A DNA stretch of 64,000 bases from Alcanivorax sp. (GCF_017794965.1 NZ_CP051240.1:2914001-2978000), one strand, 5' to 3'. Positions 8,576-17,890 are shown, counted from the first letter of the stretch. Notes: a model not told the origin generated them from the sequence alone. Numbers and translations are program-made.

Positions 8576-9334
8576 ATGAAACCCAATATTCTTGTCATCG
8601 CCGGCCATGACCCTTCCGGGGGCGCCGGCATTCATGCCGACATCGAAGCCATTCAGGCCCTGGGCGGCTTTGCCTCTACCCTGATTACCGGCCTGACCGT
8701 GCAGAACAGCCAGAACGTGCGCGGCTTCCAGCTCACCGACGTGGCCTTGCTGGAGCAGCAGGCCGATGCCTTGCTGGATGATTTTCAATATCAGGCGGTG
8801 AAGATCGGCATGACCGGCTCTGTGGCCATCATCGAATTCATTGCCCGTCTGCTGGATCGCTTGCCAGAGGTGCCCGTGGTACTCGACCCGGTGCTCGCCG
8901 CCGAAGCGGGCGGCAGCCTGACACAGGAGTCACTCGCTGAGGTGATGCTGCAAAAGCTGGCCCCCCGTTGTGAAGTCATGACGCCCAACCTGCCCGAGGC
9001 GGAAACGCTCACCGGCAAGCAAGGGGTCCAGGCCTGTGGCGAAGCACTCATCACTGCCAGCGGACGAGCCGCCCTGATAACCGGCACCCACGACAACACC
9101 GACCAGGTGGCCAATCACCTGTTCACCGCCCAGGGCCAGCAACAGTGGCATTGGGAGCGGCTGCCCCATAGTTACCACGGCTCCGGCTGCACCCTGGCCT
9201 CCGCCATTGCCTGCCTGCGCGGCCACGGGGAATCCCTGGCCAATGCGGTGGCAGACGGTCAGGCGCATGTGGACCGGTTTCTTCGCCATGCTTTCCAGCC
9301 CGGCCAGGGCCAGCACATCCCGGACCGGCGATGA
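8576..9334 (+). CDS. thiD: Hydroxymethylpyrimidine/phosphomethylpyrimidine kinase
   Basis: A 252-residue ribokinase-fold enzyme that makes HMP-pyrophosphate for thiamine synthesis. It shows the N-terminal IAGHDPSGGAGIHADI and the C-terminal anion-hole SYHGSGCTLASAIA with catalytic Cys in GSGC. The start ATG at 8576 matches family length; the upstream frame is repeat DNA. Its end overlaps thiE by 4 bases (ATGA), so the two are translationally coupled. I see no TPP riboswitch upstream. Confidence 0.95.
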   Translation: MKPNILVIAGHDPSGGAGIHADIEAIQALGGFASTLITGLTVQNSQNVRGFQLTDVALLEQQADALLDDFQYQAVKIGMTGSVAIIEFIARLLDRLPEVPVVLDPVLAAEAGGSLTQESLAEVMLQKLAPRCEVMTPNLPEAETLTGKQGVQACGEALITASGRAALITGTHDNTDQVANHLFTAQGQQQWHWERLPHSYHGSGCTLASAIACLRGHGESLANAVADGQAHVDRFLRHAFQPGQGQHIPDRR

Positions 9335-9957
9335 GCCCCATCCACGGCCTCTATGCCATCACCGATCCTGGCCTGACCCCGGACGAGCGACTGCTCCCCG
9401 CCGCCGAGGCCGCCCTGTTCGGCGGTGCACGGCTGCTGCAGTACCGCGACAAGACCGCCAGCCAGGATCAACGCCGCCGCCGGGCCAGCCAGCTGCGCGG
9501 CCTGTGTCATGAATACGATGCCCGGTTCATCGTCAACGACGACCCGACCCTGGCCGCCGAAGTGGGCGCCGACGGGGTCCACATCGGCCAGAGCGACGGC
9601 GGCATCGCCGCCGCCCGCGCCCTGCTCGGCGACCAGCGCATTATCGGCGTAACCTGCCATGGCGATCTGGCGCTGGCCCGCGCTGCCGCCGAGGCTGGTG
9701 CGGATTATCTGGCCATGGGTCGCTTCTTCCCCTCCCGCACCAAACCCCAGGCTCCACCGGCCGAGATCGCCAGCCTGGCCCAGGCCTGCCAGGAGTTTCA
9801 TCTGCCAGTGGTAGCCATCGGCGGGGTGAATGCGGATAATGCGCCCCAGCTGATCCAGGCTGGCGCCGCCAGCGTGGCCGTTATCGAGGCCCTGTTCGGC
9901 CATTCCGACCCGGCTGACATTGAGGCCGCTGCGCGCACATTGAGCGCGCTTTTCTGA
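9331..9957 (+). CDS. thiE: Thiamine-phosphate synthase
   Basis: A 208-residue TIM-barrel enzyme joining HMP-PP and thiazole phosphate to give thiamine phosphate. Visible motifs are LLQYRDKTAS (substrate phosphate), FIVNDDPTLAAEVGADGVHIGQ (Mg2+-binding Asp) and VVAIGGVNADNAPQLI near the end. Start overlaps the thiD stop by 4 bases. Downstream hemL begins 37 bases later, preceded by CAGGAG, and may be in the same transcript, as in Pseudomonas (thiD-thiE-hemL). Confidence 0.96.
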   Translation: MSPIHGLYAITDPGLTPDERLLPAAEAALFGGARLLQYRDKTASQDQRRRRASQLRGLCHEYDARFIVNDDPTLAAEVGADGVHIGQSDGGIAAARALLGDQRIIGVTCHGDLALARAAAEAGADYLAMGRFFPSRTKPQAPPAEIASLAQACQEFHLPVVAIGGVNADNAPQLIQAGAASVAVIEALFGHSDPADIEAAARTLSALF

Positions 9958-9994
9958 CACGCACAGTTCAGACCCCAGATTCAGGAGAAACACC

Positions 9995-11281
9995 ATGCCC
10001 CGCAAGCAATCCGACAAACTGTTTCGTCAGGCCCAGAAGCACATTCCCGGGGGCGTGAACTCCCCGGTGCGCGCGTTCAAGGGCGTCGGTGGCACCCCGG
10101 TGTTCTTCCATCAGGCCGAAGGCGCCTATCTGTTTGATGAGGACGACAACCGCTATATCGATTACGTGGGCTCCTGGGGGCCGATGATCCTTGGCCACAA
10201 TCACCCTGAAGTGATCAGCGCCGTGGATGCGGCCGTGAAGAACGGCCTCAGCTTTGGCGCGCCCACCGCCGCCGAAATCGCCATGGCCGACAAGGTCTGC
10301 GAACTGGTGCCCTCCATGGACATGGTGCGCATGGTCAACTCCGGCACCGAAGCCACCATGAGCGCCATCCGTCTGGCCCGCGGCTACACCGGCCGTGACA
10401 AGATCATCAAGTTTGAAGGCTGCTATCACGGCCATGTGGACAGCCTGCTGGTGAAAGCCGGCTCCGGCGCCCTGACCCTGGGCAACCCCAGCTCACCGGG
10501 GGTACCGGCCTCGGTCACCGCCGACACCCTGACCTTGAACTACAACGATGCGGCCAGCGTGGAAGCCGCCTTCAAGGAATACGGTGACGAGATTGCCGCA
10601 GTGATCGTGGAACCGGTGGCCGGCAACATGAACTGCGTGCCGCCCACCCCGGCGTTTCTGCAGGCCCTGCGCAAGCACTGTGACGACCACGGCAGCGTGC
10701 TGATTTTCGATGAAGTGATGACCGGGTTCCGGGTGGCACTGGGCGGCGCCCAAGCCATGTATGGCATCAAACCGGACATGACCACCCTGGGCAAGATCAT
10801 CGGCGGCGGCATGCCGGTGGGCGCTTTCGGCGGCAAGAAGGAAATCATGGAGCACCTGGCGCCGCTTGGCCCGGTCTACCAGGCCGGCACCCTGTCCGGT
10901 AACCCGGTGGCCATGGCCGCCGGCCTGGCCACCCTGAATCTGATCAGCCAACCGGGCTTCCATGAGGCGCTGGCCGAGAAAACGACTCGCCTGCTCAATG
11001 GCCTCACCGAAGCCGCCCATGCCGAAGGCGTGGCCTTCACTACGGCTCAGGCAGGTGCCATGTTCGGCCTGTTCTTCACCGACCAGAGCCGGGTGAGCAG
11101 CTTTGCGGAAGTGATGGCCTGCGACAGTGATCGCTTCAACCGCTTCTTCCACGCCATGCTGGATCAGGGCATTTACCTGGCCCCCAGCGCGTTCGAAGCC
11201 GGCTTCGTGTCCGCCGCCCACAGCGACGAAGACATCGATGCCACTATCGCGGCGGCCCGCAAGGCATTCGGGAAGGTTTAA
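9995..11281 (+). CDS. hemL: Glutamate-1-semialdehyde 2,1-aminomutase
   Basis: A 428-residue PLP enzyme of the aminotransferase class III fold; it makes 5-aminolevulinate, the first tetrapyrrole precursor of the C5 pathway. The N-terminal IPGGVNSPVRAFKGVGG and the PLP-lysine motif TTLGKIIGGGMPVGAFGG are typical. CAGGAG 7-10 bases ahead of the ATG is the ribosome binding site. With hemJ this window holds an early and a late haem step. Confidence 0.98.
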   Translation: MPRKQSDKLFRQAQKHIPGGVNSPVRAFKGVGGTPVFFHQAEGAYLFDEDDNRYIDYVGSWGPMILGHNHPEVISAVDAAVKNGLSFGAPTAAEIAMADKVCELVPSMDMVRMVNSGTEATMSAIRLARGYTGRDKIIKFEGCYHGHVDSLLVKAGSGALTLGNPSSPGVPASVTADTLTLNYNDAASVEAAFKEYGDEIAAVIVEPVAGNMNCVPPTPAFLQALRKHCDDHGSVLIFDEVMTGFRVALGGAQAMYGIKPDMTTLGKIIGGGMPVGAFGGKKEIMEHLAPLGPVYQAGTLSGNPVAMAAGLATLNLISQPGFHEALAEKTTRLLNGLTEAAHAEGVAFTTAQAGAMFGLFFTDQSRVSSFAEVMACDSDRFNRFFHAMLDQGIYLAPSAFEAGFVSAAHSDEDIDATIAAARKAFGKV

Positions 11282-11320
11282 CCTCTCTTGCCGCAGGAGC
11301 CAGCCTGCTGGCGGTGGAGG

Positions 11321-11476
11321 AGTTGAAAGTTCAAAGTTTAAAGTTGAAACGCGGAACGGGTCAGCCGGTTTTGAACGGCCATGCCCGCGCTCTCCGGTAA
11401 TGGCGCGGGCACTGGGCCACAGAACAGAATCCGTTCAGACCGCGCCTTTTCAACTTTAAACTTTGAACTTTCAACT
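11321..11476. repeat. 156-bp heptad-repeat element, AGTTNAA arms (copy 1)
   Basis: The left arm 11321-11348 is four 7-base units (AGTTGAA, AGTTCAA, AGTTTAA, AGTTGAA). The right arm 11449-11476 is its exact reverse complement, 28 of 28. The 100-bp core holds a GC hairpin GCCCGCGC / GCGCGGGC at 11383-11410. It is the best-preserved of four such elements in the window. It lies between hemL and the convergent ybaK-like gene. Confidence 0.85.
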
Positions 11477-11539
11477 GCTTCCGCGCCAAGGCTCGGGTTC
11501 GCACCTCGAGAGGTGCCCCTACAGGTGCCTTATCAAGGG

Positions 11540-12007
11540 TCAGTCGCGAACGAGGGTGGCAGGTTTGCCGCCGGTGAGGTTGAGCAGGTCCCCCGGTGCC
11601 ATGGCGATTTCCAGGCCGCGGCGGCCGGCGCTCATGTAGATTTCCTCCTGCGCTTCTGCACTGTTATCCAAGTACAGAGGCAACCGCTTTTTCTGGCCCA
11701 ACGGACTAATCCCGCCCAGCACATACCCCGTCAGGCGTTGCGCCTTGTCCGGCGGGCACATCACTGCCTTCTTGCCGCCATGGGCTTTGGCGAGAAACTT
11801 CAGATCCAGCTGATGGGCCACCGGTACCATGGCCACTACCGGTTGATCATCCACCAGGGCAACCAGTGTCTTGAACACCTGCGCCGCAGGCAATCCCAGC
11901 AGCTCCGCCGCCTCCATGCCATAACTTTCCGCCTTGGGATCATGCTCGTAACTGAGCAGTCGGTGCTTGACCTTTGCCTTTTTGGCCGCCTGAACCGCTG
12001 GCGTCAT
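11540..12007 (-). CDS. ybaK: YbaK/EbsC-type Cys-tRNA(Pro) deacylase
   Basis: A 155-residue single-domain editing protein of the YbaK/ProX superfamily that hydrolyses Cys mischarged on tRNA-Pro. The segments VFKTLVALVDDQPVVAMVP and YVLGGISPLGQKKRLP (the GXXSP signature around GGISPLG) mark the family, and the KT lysine is the conserved active-site residue. Start ATG at 12007 gives the family N-terminus MTPAVQAAKK and overlaps the upstream lipoprotein stop by 4 bases. Confidence 0.92.
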   Translation of the reverse strand: MTPAVQAAKKAKVKHRLLSYEHDPKAESYGMEAAELLGLPAAQVFKTLVALVDDQPVVAMVPVAHQLDLKFLAKAHGGKKAVMCPPDKAQRLTGYVLGGISPLGQKKRLPLYLDNSAEAQEEIYMSAGRRGLEIAMAPGDLLNLTGGKPATLVRD

Positions 12008-12459
12008 ACCGGCTGCCCCGCCGCCAGCGCATCCGCTGCGCGGGCCCGGGCGTCTTCCGCCCCCGCCTTGTCGCCCTGACGCTCCCGGGCAGTGGCCACC
12101 ATCTGCCATAGCTCGGCACGATACTCCGGGTGTTCCGGGGCCAGCCGAAGAGCCTTGAGAGCAAACCCTTCGGCACTGCGGGCGTCGCCCTCAAACAGGC
12201 GCAGATCCGCCAGTGATTTGTACAACCAGGAGGAGTCCGGGGCGATATTCAGGGCCCGCTCCAGATAGCGTTCCGCCGCAGCGGTTTGCCCCTGTTGCCG
12301 AGCCGCCTGCGACTTGTGCAGCAAGGACAGTGCCGGCGAGCCTTCCAGCTCCACACTGGCTTCCATGGGCGCCGCCGGGGGCGCCGGCGCACGTACCGCA
12401 CAACCAGTCAGCAGCATTCCCAGCAGCAGCAACCCCGTTAGTCCTTTCAATTGCTTCAT
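12004..12459 (-). CDS. TPR-containing lipoprotein
   Basis: A 151-residue precursor with a lipoprotein signal (MKQLKGLTGLLLLGMLLTGC; the lipobox Cys is residue 20) and then two or three TPR-like helical pairs (AERYLERALNIAPDSSWLYK and EGFALKALRLAPEHPEYR). TPR lipoproteins of this size often sit in the outer membrane as scaffolds. It lies between mrcB and ybaK on the same strand, 44 bases after mrcB. A link to PBP1b function, as for LpoB-like activators, is only a positional suggestion. Confidence 0.8.
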   Translation of the reverse strand: MKQLKGLTGLLLLGMLLTGCAVRAPAPPAAPMEASVELEGSPALSLLHKSQAARQQGQTAAAERYLERALNIAPDSSWLYKSLADLRLFEGDARSAEGFALKALRLAPEHPEYRAELWQMVATARERQGDKAGAEDARARAADALAAGQPV

Positions 12460-12503
12460 CCTGTTACCCCCTCATAAGACATAGCGCCGTCGGGAAGCGG
12501 GCG

Positions 12504-14864
12504 TTAATCAAATAGTCCCTTGAACCAGCCCTTGATGCCCTCGCCAGTATGCTTGACCGTACCGCAGCCATCCGCATCCTGGGGAATCGAGGCCTCCAGC
12601 ATGGGGTAACGGCGGGCTTCACCACAACCTTCCGCGCTGACCTGTTTGCCGTTGGGGTTCATCCATACCCACTCCACACCGGCAGGCGGATTCTGCGAGA
12701 GACTGCGCTGGGGCAGCTTGCCCATCAGCTGTGCCCACACCGGCAGCGCACCACTGGACCCCGTGATACCAGCATTGCCATTATCATCCCGGCCTACCCA
12801 GACCACCGCCAGGTGATTGGCGGAAAAACCGGCGAACCAGGCATCGCGGAAATCATCACTGGTCCCGGTCTTGCCGGCCACTTTCAGGTCCTCCGGCAAA
12901 TAGGCCCGCGCAGAACGGGCCGTGCCATTTTCCACCACCTGCTGCATGGCCCACTGGGTCAGGAACGCGGGGCCGGCATCCACCACTTCATCCGCACTCA
13001 CCGGATAGCGGGCCAGCGGTTCACCCTCCTTGTCCAGCACATCGGTGATGGAACGCAGCCGGGTGCTAAAGCCGCCGGTGGCCAGCGGTTGATACATCAT
13101 TGCCACTTCAAAGGGCGTCAACGCCAGGCTGCCCAGCAGAATACTCGGGTAGCGTGGCACATTCCGCGTCACCCCCAGGGTTTCCATGGTGCCGGCCACC
13201 TTGTCCAGCCCCACATCCAGCCCCAACCGGGCGGTAGCCTGATTGCGGGACTGGGCCAGCACATCCGCCATGGGCATGGCACCCCGGGCCTGCTTGTCGA
13301 AATTCTGAGGTTCCCAGAGATCGCCATTGGGCATGGCCACCTGAATCGGGCCGTCCTCCACCAAGGTCGCCAGAGACCAGGTTTTCGGTTGCTGCACCGC
13401 GGCGAGGATCACTGCCGGCTTGGCCAGAGACCCCATGGGACGCTGGGCATCCAGGGCCCGGTTGAACCCGGCTTCCCGGGAGTTGCGGTTACTCACCAGC
13501 GCCAATACATCCCCCTGGGCCGGCGCCACCACCACCACCGCCCCATTGAGCTTCTTGTCCTGCTTCGGATCCCGGTTATCCAGATGCTCCCTGAGCGCGC
13601 CTTCTGCCGCCAGCTGGGCCAGCACATCCAGCGTGGAATGAATGTTGAGACCTTCATCACTGAGAACTTCAGGAGGATAGTCCCGGGCCAGCTGACGACG
13701 AACCAGATCGATAAAGGCCGGGAACGCATACAGGGCAGAAGCACCGCGCGGCACCACTTCCAGGGGCCGGGCGCTGTATTTGTCGTAGTCCGCCTGGGAC
13801 AGGGCTCCCTGCTCCAGCGCCACGCTCAATACCGTGTTGCGGCGTTCCATGGCTCGCTCAGGACGCCGGCGCGGGTCATACCAGCTGGGCCCCTTGAGCA
13901 AGGCCACCAGGGTAGCCAGTTGATGTGGCTCCAGCTCCTGCAGCGGGCGCCCGAACAGGAACTGGGCCCCCAGCCCCATGCCATGAATGGCACGGGCGCC
14001 ATCCTGTCCCAGGTATACCTCATTCAGATAGGCCTCCAGGATCTGTTGCTTGCTGTAGTGCAGCTCCAGCAGCAGCGCCATGGGCATTTCCAGCAACTTG
14101 CGAGACAAGGTGCGATCCGAGGTAAGCCAGAAATTCTTCACCAGCTGCTGGGTGAGGGTGCTCCCCCCCTGCACCAGGCGCCCGGCCTTCAGGTTGGCAA
14201 GCATGGCCCGGGCCAGCCCGCGCAGGGAAATGCCATGGTGCTCATAGAAACTTTGGTCTTCGGTAGCAATCAGCATGTCCACCAGCAAGGGGGGCACTTC
14301 ATCCAGCGGCACCAGCACCCGGTCTTCGGCATGCTGGGGATGAATACTGCCAATCTGCAGCGGCTCCAGACGGGCCAGCCCTTCCCCCCCTGCCTGCAGG
14401 GAACGAATCTCACCGCCGGACAGGGACAGGCGGATACGTTTCGGGCGCTCGCCACCGTCACTGTCCCGGAAACCACGGGTATGGATTAGCAAGCTGTTGC
14501 CCTGGGCAGAAAAACTCCCGGGAGTGGAGGCCCGGGCGTCACGCCGGTAACGCATCAGGTCCAGCAGCTTGAGCATGTCTTCGCGGGAAAGCACCCGCCC
14601 CTCGTACAGCTCCACCGGCCGCGCATACACCCGTGCCGGCAGCTGCCAGGCATGGGCATCAAAACGCTGACGCACCATGGCATCCAGATAGGCCAGCCCT
14701 GCGGCAGCGATCACCAGCAGCACCACCGAGACCTTGGCCACAAAGGACCAGCTGAACCAGCGCCGCCCCTTTACCGGCTTTTTGCGTGCCGGCGATTTCT
14801 TGCGTGCAGTTTGCCCCCGCGATCGCGCCGGGGTCTTTCGGGAATTGTTCGTCTTTTTCGCCAT
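12504..14864 (-). CDS. mrcB: Bifunctional penicillin-binding protein 1b
   Basis: A 786-residue class A PBP. A basic cytoplasmic tail (MAKKTNNSRKTPARSRG) leads to one membrane helix at about residues 38-57. The glycosyltransferase domain follows with EDQSFYEHHG (catalytic Glu near 201) and GGSTLTQQLVKN. The transpeptidase domain has SLAK (Ser near 479), an SRN triad in AQSRNQA, and GKTGTSDD near 663. It polymerises and cross-links murein in the periplasm. The ATG at 14864 precedes the basic tail; a further upstream in-frame start is unlikely. Confidence 0.97.
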   Translation of the reverse strand: MAKKTNNSRKTPARSRGQTARKKSPARKKPVKGRRWFSWSFVAKVSVVLLVIAAAGLAYLDAMVRQRFDAHAWQLPARVYARPVELYEGRVLSREDMLKLLDLMRYRRDARASTPGSFSAQGNSLLIHTRGFRDSDGGERPKRIRLSLSGGEIRSLQAGGEGLARLEPLQIGSIHPQHAEDRVLVPLDEVPPLLVDMLIATEDQSFYEHHGISLRGLARAMLANLKAGRLVQGGSTLTQQLVKNFWLTSDRTLSRKLLEMPMALLLELHYSKQQILEAYLNEVYLGQDGARAIHGMGLGAQFLFGRPLQELEPHQLATLVALLKGPSWYDPRRRPERAMERRNTVLSVALEQGALSQADYDKYSARPLEVVPRGASALYAFPAFIDLVRRQLARDYPPEVLSDEGLNIHSTLDVLAQLAAEGALREHLDNRDPKQDKKLNGAVVVVAPAQGDVLALVSNRNSREAGFNRALDAQRPMGSLAKPAVILAAVQQPKTWSLATLVEDGPIQVAMPNGDLWEPQNFDKQARGAMPMADVLAQSRNQATARLGLDVGLDKVAGTMETLGVTRNVPRYPSILLGSLALTPFEVAMMYQPLATGGFSTRLRSITDVLDKEGEPLARYPVSADEVVDAGPAFLTQWAMQQVVENGTARSARAYLPEDLKVAGKTGTSDDFRDAWFAGFSANHLAVVWVGRDDNGNAGITGSSGALPVWAQLMGKLPQRSLSQNPPAGVEWVWMNPNGKQVSAEGCGEARRYPMLEASIPQDADGCGTVKHTGEGIKGWFKGLFD

Positions 14865-14993
14865 GGGCACGGAGTATAAAGAAAAGTGTGGGTATTTTAT
14901 GAGTGCAAGGCACCCAATATGTTCCGCCGGCTCAAAAAGCCGGCGCGTTAATTTTGCAACCGCCGCCCGGGAGCCCATAATAGCCGGCCTTAG

Positions 14994-15256
14994 GGAGCCT
15001 CTGAATAACTCCTTGCATGCTCAGTCTTTCAGGCTGATTCACAATCTAGGCGCACTTTTGAAGGCATGCTGGTTGCCTGTCGAGAAAGTGCAACAACGAG
15101 TGTGGATCAGCCTGGAAGACCCGGAGGGCGTGGCCTGAAGCGCCCATCAGCTACGCCTTGCCTCTTGAAAAGGGAACCACCTTCCCTTCGAGACAAGACG
15201 CAACTGCTGCACGCTTCAGGCCACGCTGAGTACGCAAGGAGTTATTCTGAGGCTCC
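14994..15256. mobile_element. 263-bp MITE-like element with TTAG target duplication
   Basis: The ends are inverted repeats of about 31 bases with 3 mismatches, starting GGAGCCTCTGAATAACTCC on the left and GGAGCCTCAGAATAACTCC on the inverted right. Both sides are flanked by TTAG (14990-14993 and 15257-15260), fitting the 4-base YTAR target of IS5-group elements. No transposase is encoded inside. A second internal inverted pair (around 15135 and 15215) adds to its folding. The insertion lies between divergent mrcB and the PfkB kinase. Confidence 0.75.
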
Positions 15257-15298
15257 TTAGCACAATGCTGTTCGCTTAAGCCGAGATGTTGGTTTTTT

Positions 15299-15365
15299 GT
15301 GGGAGCGTGCTTGCACGCGAAGCCTTTATTCCTGAGGGGCCATTCGCGTGCAAGCACACTCCCAC
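15299..15365. repeat. REP-like doublet (GTGGGAGC type)
   Basis: Two copies of a 23-base GTGGGAG...GCACGCGAA repeat in inverse orientation, 21 bases apart, at 15299-15321 and 15343-15365. Each half has its own small palindrome (GCTTGC). Structure matches paired REP sequences (REPIN-like) of Pseudomonas-related genomes. It is about 50 bases upstream of the kinase start. Confidence 0.8.
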
Positions 15366-15416
15366 CAAGCCGCCTGGCTTAACCCCAGCAAGCCCCCAAC
15401 GCAATACGGAGCAACC

Positions 15417-16421
15417 ATGACCAAGAAATATGACGTTTATGCCCTCGGCAATGCACTGGTGGATACCGAGATCGAGGTCAGCGACGCTTTCCTGGAACGC
15501 ATGGACGTGGGCAAGGGTGTGATGACCCTGGTGGACGAAGCCCGCCAGGCAGAACTGTTGGCCGCTCTGGCCGATGAAGCCGAACCGCACAAACAGACCA
15601 GCGGCGGCTCCGCCTGCAACACCGTGGTGGCCACCCGCTATTTCGGTGGCTCCGGCTACTACGCCTGCAAGGTCGCCAGCGACACCACCGGCGACATCTT
15701 CGTCAACGATCTGACTGCCGCCGGCGTGGATACCAACATGAACGGCAACCGTGAAGAGGGCGTGTCCGGCAAATGCCTGGTGATGCTCACCCCGGATGCC
15801 GAGCGCACCATGAACACCTATCTGGGGATCTCCAGCGAAGTCTCCGAAGCTGAACTGGACGAAGCTGCCATTGCCGCCAGCCACTATGTCTATCTGGAAG
15901 GTTATCTGGTCAGCGGCGACAGCTCCCGCGCCGCCACCGTAAAACTGCGCCAGTTGGCCGAGAAGCACGGGGTGAAAACCTCACTGACCTTCTCCGACCC
16001 TGCCATGGTGCAGTTCTTCAAGGATGGCCTGACCGAGATGCTGGGGGACGGCGTGGATCTGCTGTTCTGTAATGAAGCAGAAGCCACCAGCTACACCGAC
16101 ACAGAGAATGTGGAAGCCGCCCTGGAAGCGCTGAAAGCGGTATGCCGCTCCGCCGTGATTACCCTGGGCGCAAAAGGTGCACTGGTCTGGGATGGCACTG
16201 ACACTCACCAGATCGCTCCGGTAGAGGTCAAAGCCGTGGACAGTAATGGCGCAGGTGACCTGTTTGCCGGCGCCTTTCTGTACGCTCTCACCCATGGCCA
16301 TGATTTTGCCACCGCCGGCAAACTGGCCTCTGTCGCTTCGGCGCAACTGGTCACCGAATTCGGTCCGCGCCTGACCGCCGATGCCCACCGGGAAATCCGC
16401 AAGCAGGTGCTGGGCGAGTAA
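15417..16421 (+). CDS. PfkB-family kinase, probably adenosine kinase
   Basis: A 334-residue ribokinase-fold kinase. The N-terminal YDVYALGNALVDTEIEV, the TSGGSACNTV substrate loop and the C-terminal VDSNGAGDLFAGAFLYAL (catalytic Asp in GAGD) define it. Overall order of motifs is that of bacterial adenosine kinases in gammaproteobacteria, which make AMP from adenosine; a sugar substrate is possible. GGAGCAACC precedes the ATG. Confidence 0.85.
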   Translation: MTKKYDVYALGNALVDTEIEVSDAFLERMDVGKGVMTLVDEARQAELLAALADEAEPHKQTSGGSACNTVVATRYFGGSGYYACKVASDTTGDIFVNDLTAAGVDTNMNGNREEGVSGKCLVMLTPDAERTMNTYLGISSEVSEAELDEAAIAASHYVYLEGYLVSGDSSRAATVKLRQLAEKHGVKTSLTFSDPAMVQFFKDGLTEMLGDGVDLLFCNEAEATSYTDTENVEAALEALKAVCRSAVITLGAKGALVWDGTDTHQIAPVEVKAVDSNGAGDLFAGAFLYALTHGHDFATAGKLASVASAQLVTEFGPRLTADAHREIRKQVLGE

Positions 16422-16428
16422 TCCACAT

Positions 16429-16510
16429 GTAGGGCGGAAATCGGCGTGAGCCAATCTCCGCCACTTATCTCACCATGGTGGAGATTGGCTCACGCCAATT
16501 TTCACCCTAC
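16429..16510. repeat. Second REP-like family, inverted pair (GTAGGGCGGAAATCGGCG type)
   Basis: GTAGGGCGGAAATCGGCG begins at 16429 and runs through GAGCCAATCTCCGCCAC. It is repeated inverted from 16478 to 16510, ending CACCCTAC. Each half also has internal symmetry. Other copies are at 43846-43880 (single) and 57644-57738 (pair). Confidence 0.8.
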
Positions 16511-16530
16511 AAAGAACGACCGGAAATACC

Positions 16531-16863
16531 ATGGAACACATCTGCAATCTGGACGACATCGAACACGAAAGCGCCCGGGAATTCCGCAAAGACGACCAGC
16601 CCATCGTGGTCGCCAAATTCGATGGCCAGATTCACGCCTATATCAACTGGTGCCCCCATCTGGGCATCGAGCTGAATTTCATGCCCGATGACTTCATGGA
16701 CAGCGACAAGCAGTTCATCATGTGCGCCAACCACGGAGCCCTGTTTGAAGTGCAGACTGGCAACTGCCTGTCCGGCCCGTGCATGGGCGACAAACTGGTG
16801 CCGGTCCCCGTGGAAGTTCGCGGCGAAGAAATCTGGCTGGGTGACGTGCCGGAACCGGCGTAA
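16531..16863 (+). CDS. Small Rieske-type [2Fe-2S] protein
   Basis: 110 residues forming a stand-alone Rieske domain. The cluster ligands are in CPHLGIEL (Cys, His) and CANHGALF (Cys, His), separated by about 32 residues. No membrane segment or oxygenase domain is fused, so it resembles ferredoxin components that feed electrons to a partner. No obvious partner gene is beside it. The upstream kinase and downstream srkA do not suggest a pathway, so the role is open. Confidence 0.88.
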   Translation: MEHICNLDDIEHESAREFRKDDQPIVVAKFDGQIHAYINWCPHLGIELNFMPDDFMDSDKQFIMCANHGALFEVQTGNCLSGPCMGDKLVPVPVEVRGEEIWLGDVPEPA

Positions 16864-16865
16864 TT

Positions 16866-16898
16866 AAGCCGGACGCTGGACACAGAACGCCTGACACT
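16866..16898. repeat. Short heptad array (GCCGGAC-type)
   Basis: Units gccggac, gctggac, acagaac, gcctgac follow each other with a 7-base period in the gap between the Rieske gene and srkA. No inverse partner seen. Confidence 0.4.
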
Positions 16899-16933
16899 GC
16901 ACCACCCTATTTTGCTGCACTCTGAGGCCAACC

Positions 16934-17890
16934 ATGTCCCACCCCTTTGACGATCTCACTCCGGACTTCATGCTGGATGCGGTGGATGACGCGGGTTTTC
17001 TCAGCGATGGCCGCCTGCTGCAACTGAACAGCTTCGAGAACCGGGTCTATCAGGTAGGCCAGGAAGACGGTCCGCCGGTGATCGTCAAGTTCTACCGGCC
17101 ACAGCGCTGGAGCGATGCCCAGATTCTCGAAGAGCATGCGTTCAGCCTGTTTCTGGTGGAGCGAGACCTGCCCGTCATTGCGCCGGAAGTCCGCAATGGC
17201 AACAGCCTGTTTCACTGCGACGGTTTTTCCTTTGCGGTCTTCCGCCGGGCCGGCGGCCATGCACCGGAACTGGCCAACGACAGCCACCTGGAACAATTGG
17301 GGCGCACCCTGGCTCGCTGGCACGCCTGCGGCAGCGACCGCCCCTATCAGCACCGTCCCACTCTGGATGTGGTCGAAGATATCCGCACCGCCAGCACCTT
17401 CCTGATCAATGACGTGGTGGATCTCAACTACCGAGGCCAGTACCGCGACCTGATCGGCCAGTTGCTGGACGCCATCGAACAGCGCCTGGCCGGCCTGAGT
17501 TTTCCGCTACTCAACGTCCACGGCGACTGCCACACCGGCAATATTCTGTGGCGAGATGAGAGTCCTCATTTTGTCGATCTGGACGACAGCCTGCGTGCCC
17601 CCGCCATGCAGGATCTGTGGATGTTGCTGTCCGGCGAAGACGACGAACAACAGCACCAACTACGCGTACTGGCCCAGGGCTACGACACCTTCCTGCCCTT
17701 CCCCTGGGAACAAAAAGCCCTGATCGAACCGCTACGCATTCGCCGCATGGTCTGTTATGACGCGTGGCTGGCACGACGCTGGGATGATCCGGCCTTCCCC
17801 CCGGCCTTCCCCTGGTTTGAATCCATGAACTACTGGGCCAGCCAGATCGAGCAGCTCCAGCAGCAGCGCCGTGACATGCAGCCCCACTGA
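16934..17890 (+). CDS. srkA: Stress response kinase A (YihE/SrkA)
   Basis: A 318-residue small-molecule-kinase-fold Ser/Thr kinase. Signature segments are SFENRVYQVGQEDGPPVIVK (nucleotide Lys), NVHGDCHTGNILW (catalytic Asp/Asn) and FVDLDDSLRAPAMQDLW. In E. coli SrkA protects against stress-induced death, probably by countering MazF. Length is normal. Confidence 0.93.
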   Translation: MSHPFDDLTPDFMLDAVDDAGFLSDGRLLQLNSFENRVYQVGQEDGPPVIVKFYRPQRWSDAQILEEHAFSLFLVERDLPVIAPEVRNGNSLFHCDGFSFAVFRRAGGHAPELANDSHLEQLGRTLARWHACGSDRPYQHRPTLDVVEDIRTASTFLINDVVDLNYRGQYRDLIGQLLDAIEQRLAGLSFPLLNVHGDCHTGNILWRDESPHFVDLDDSLRAPAMQDLWMLLSGEDDEQQHQLRVLAQGYDTFLPFPWEQKALIEPLRIRRMVCYDAWLARRWDDPAFPPAFPWFESMNYWASQIEQLQQQRRDMQPH

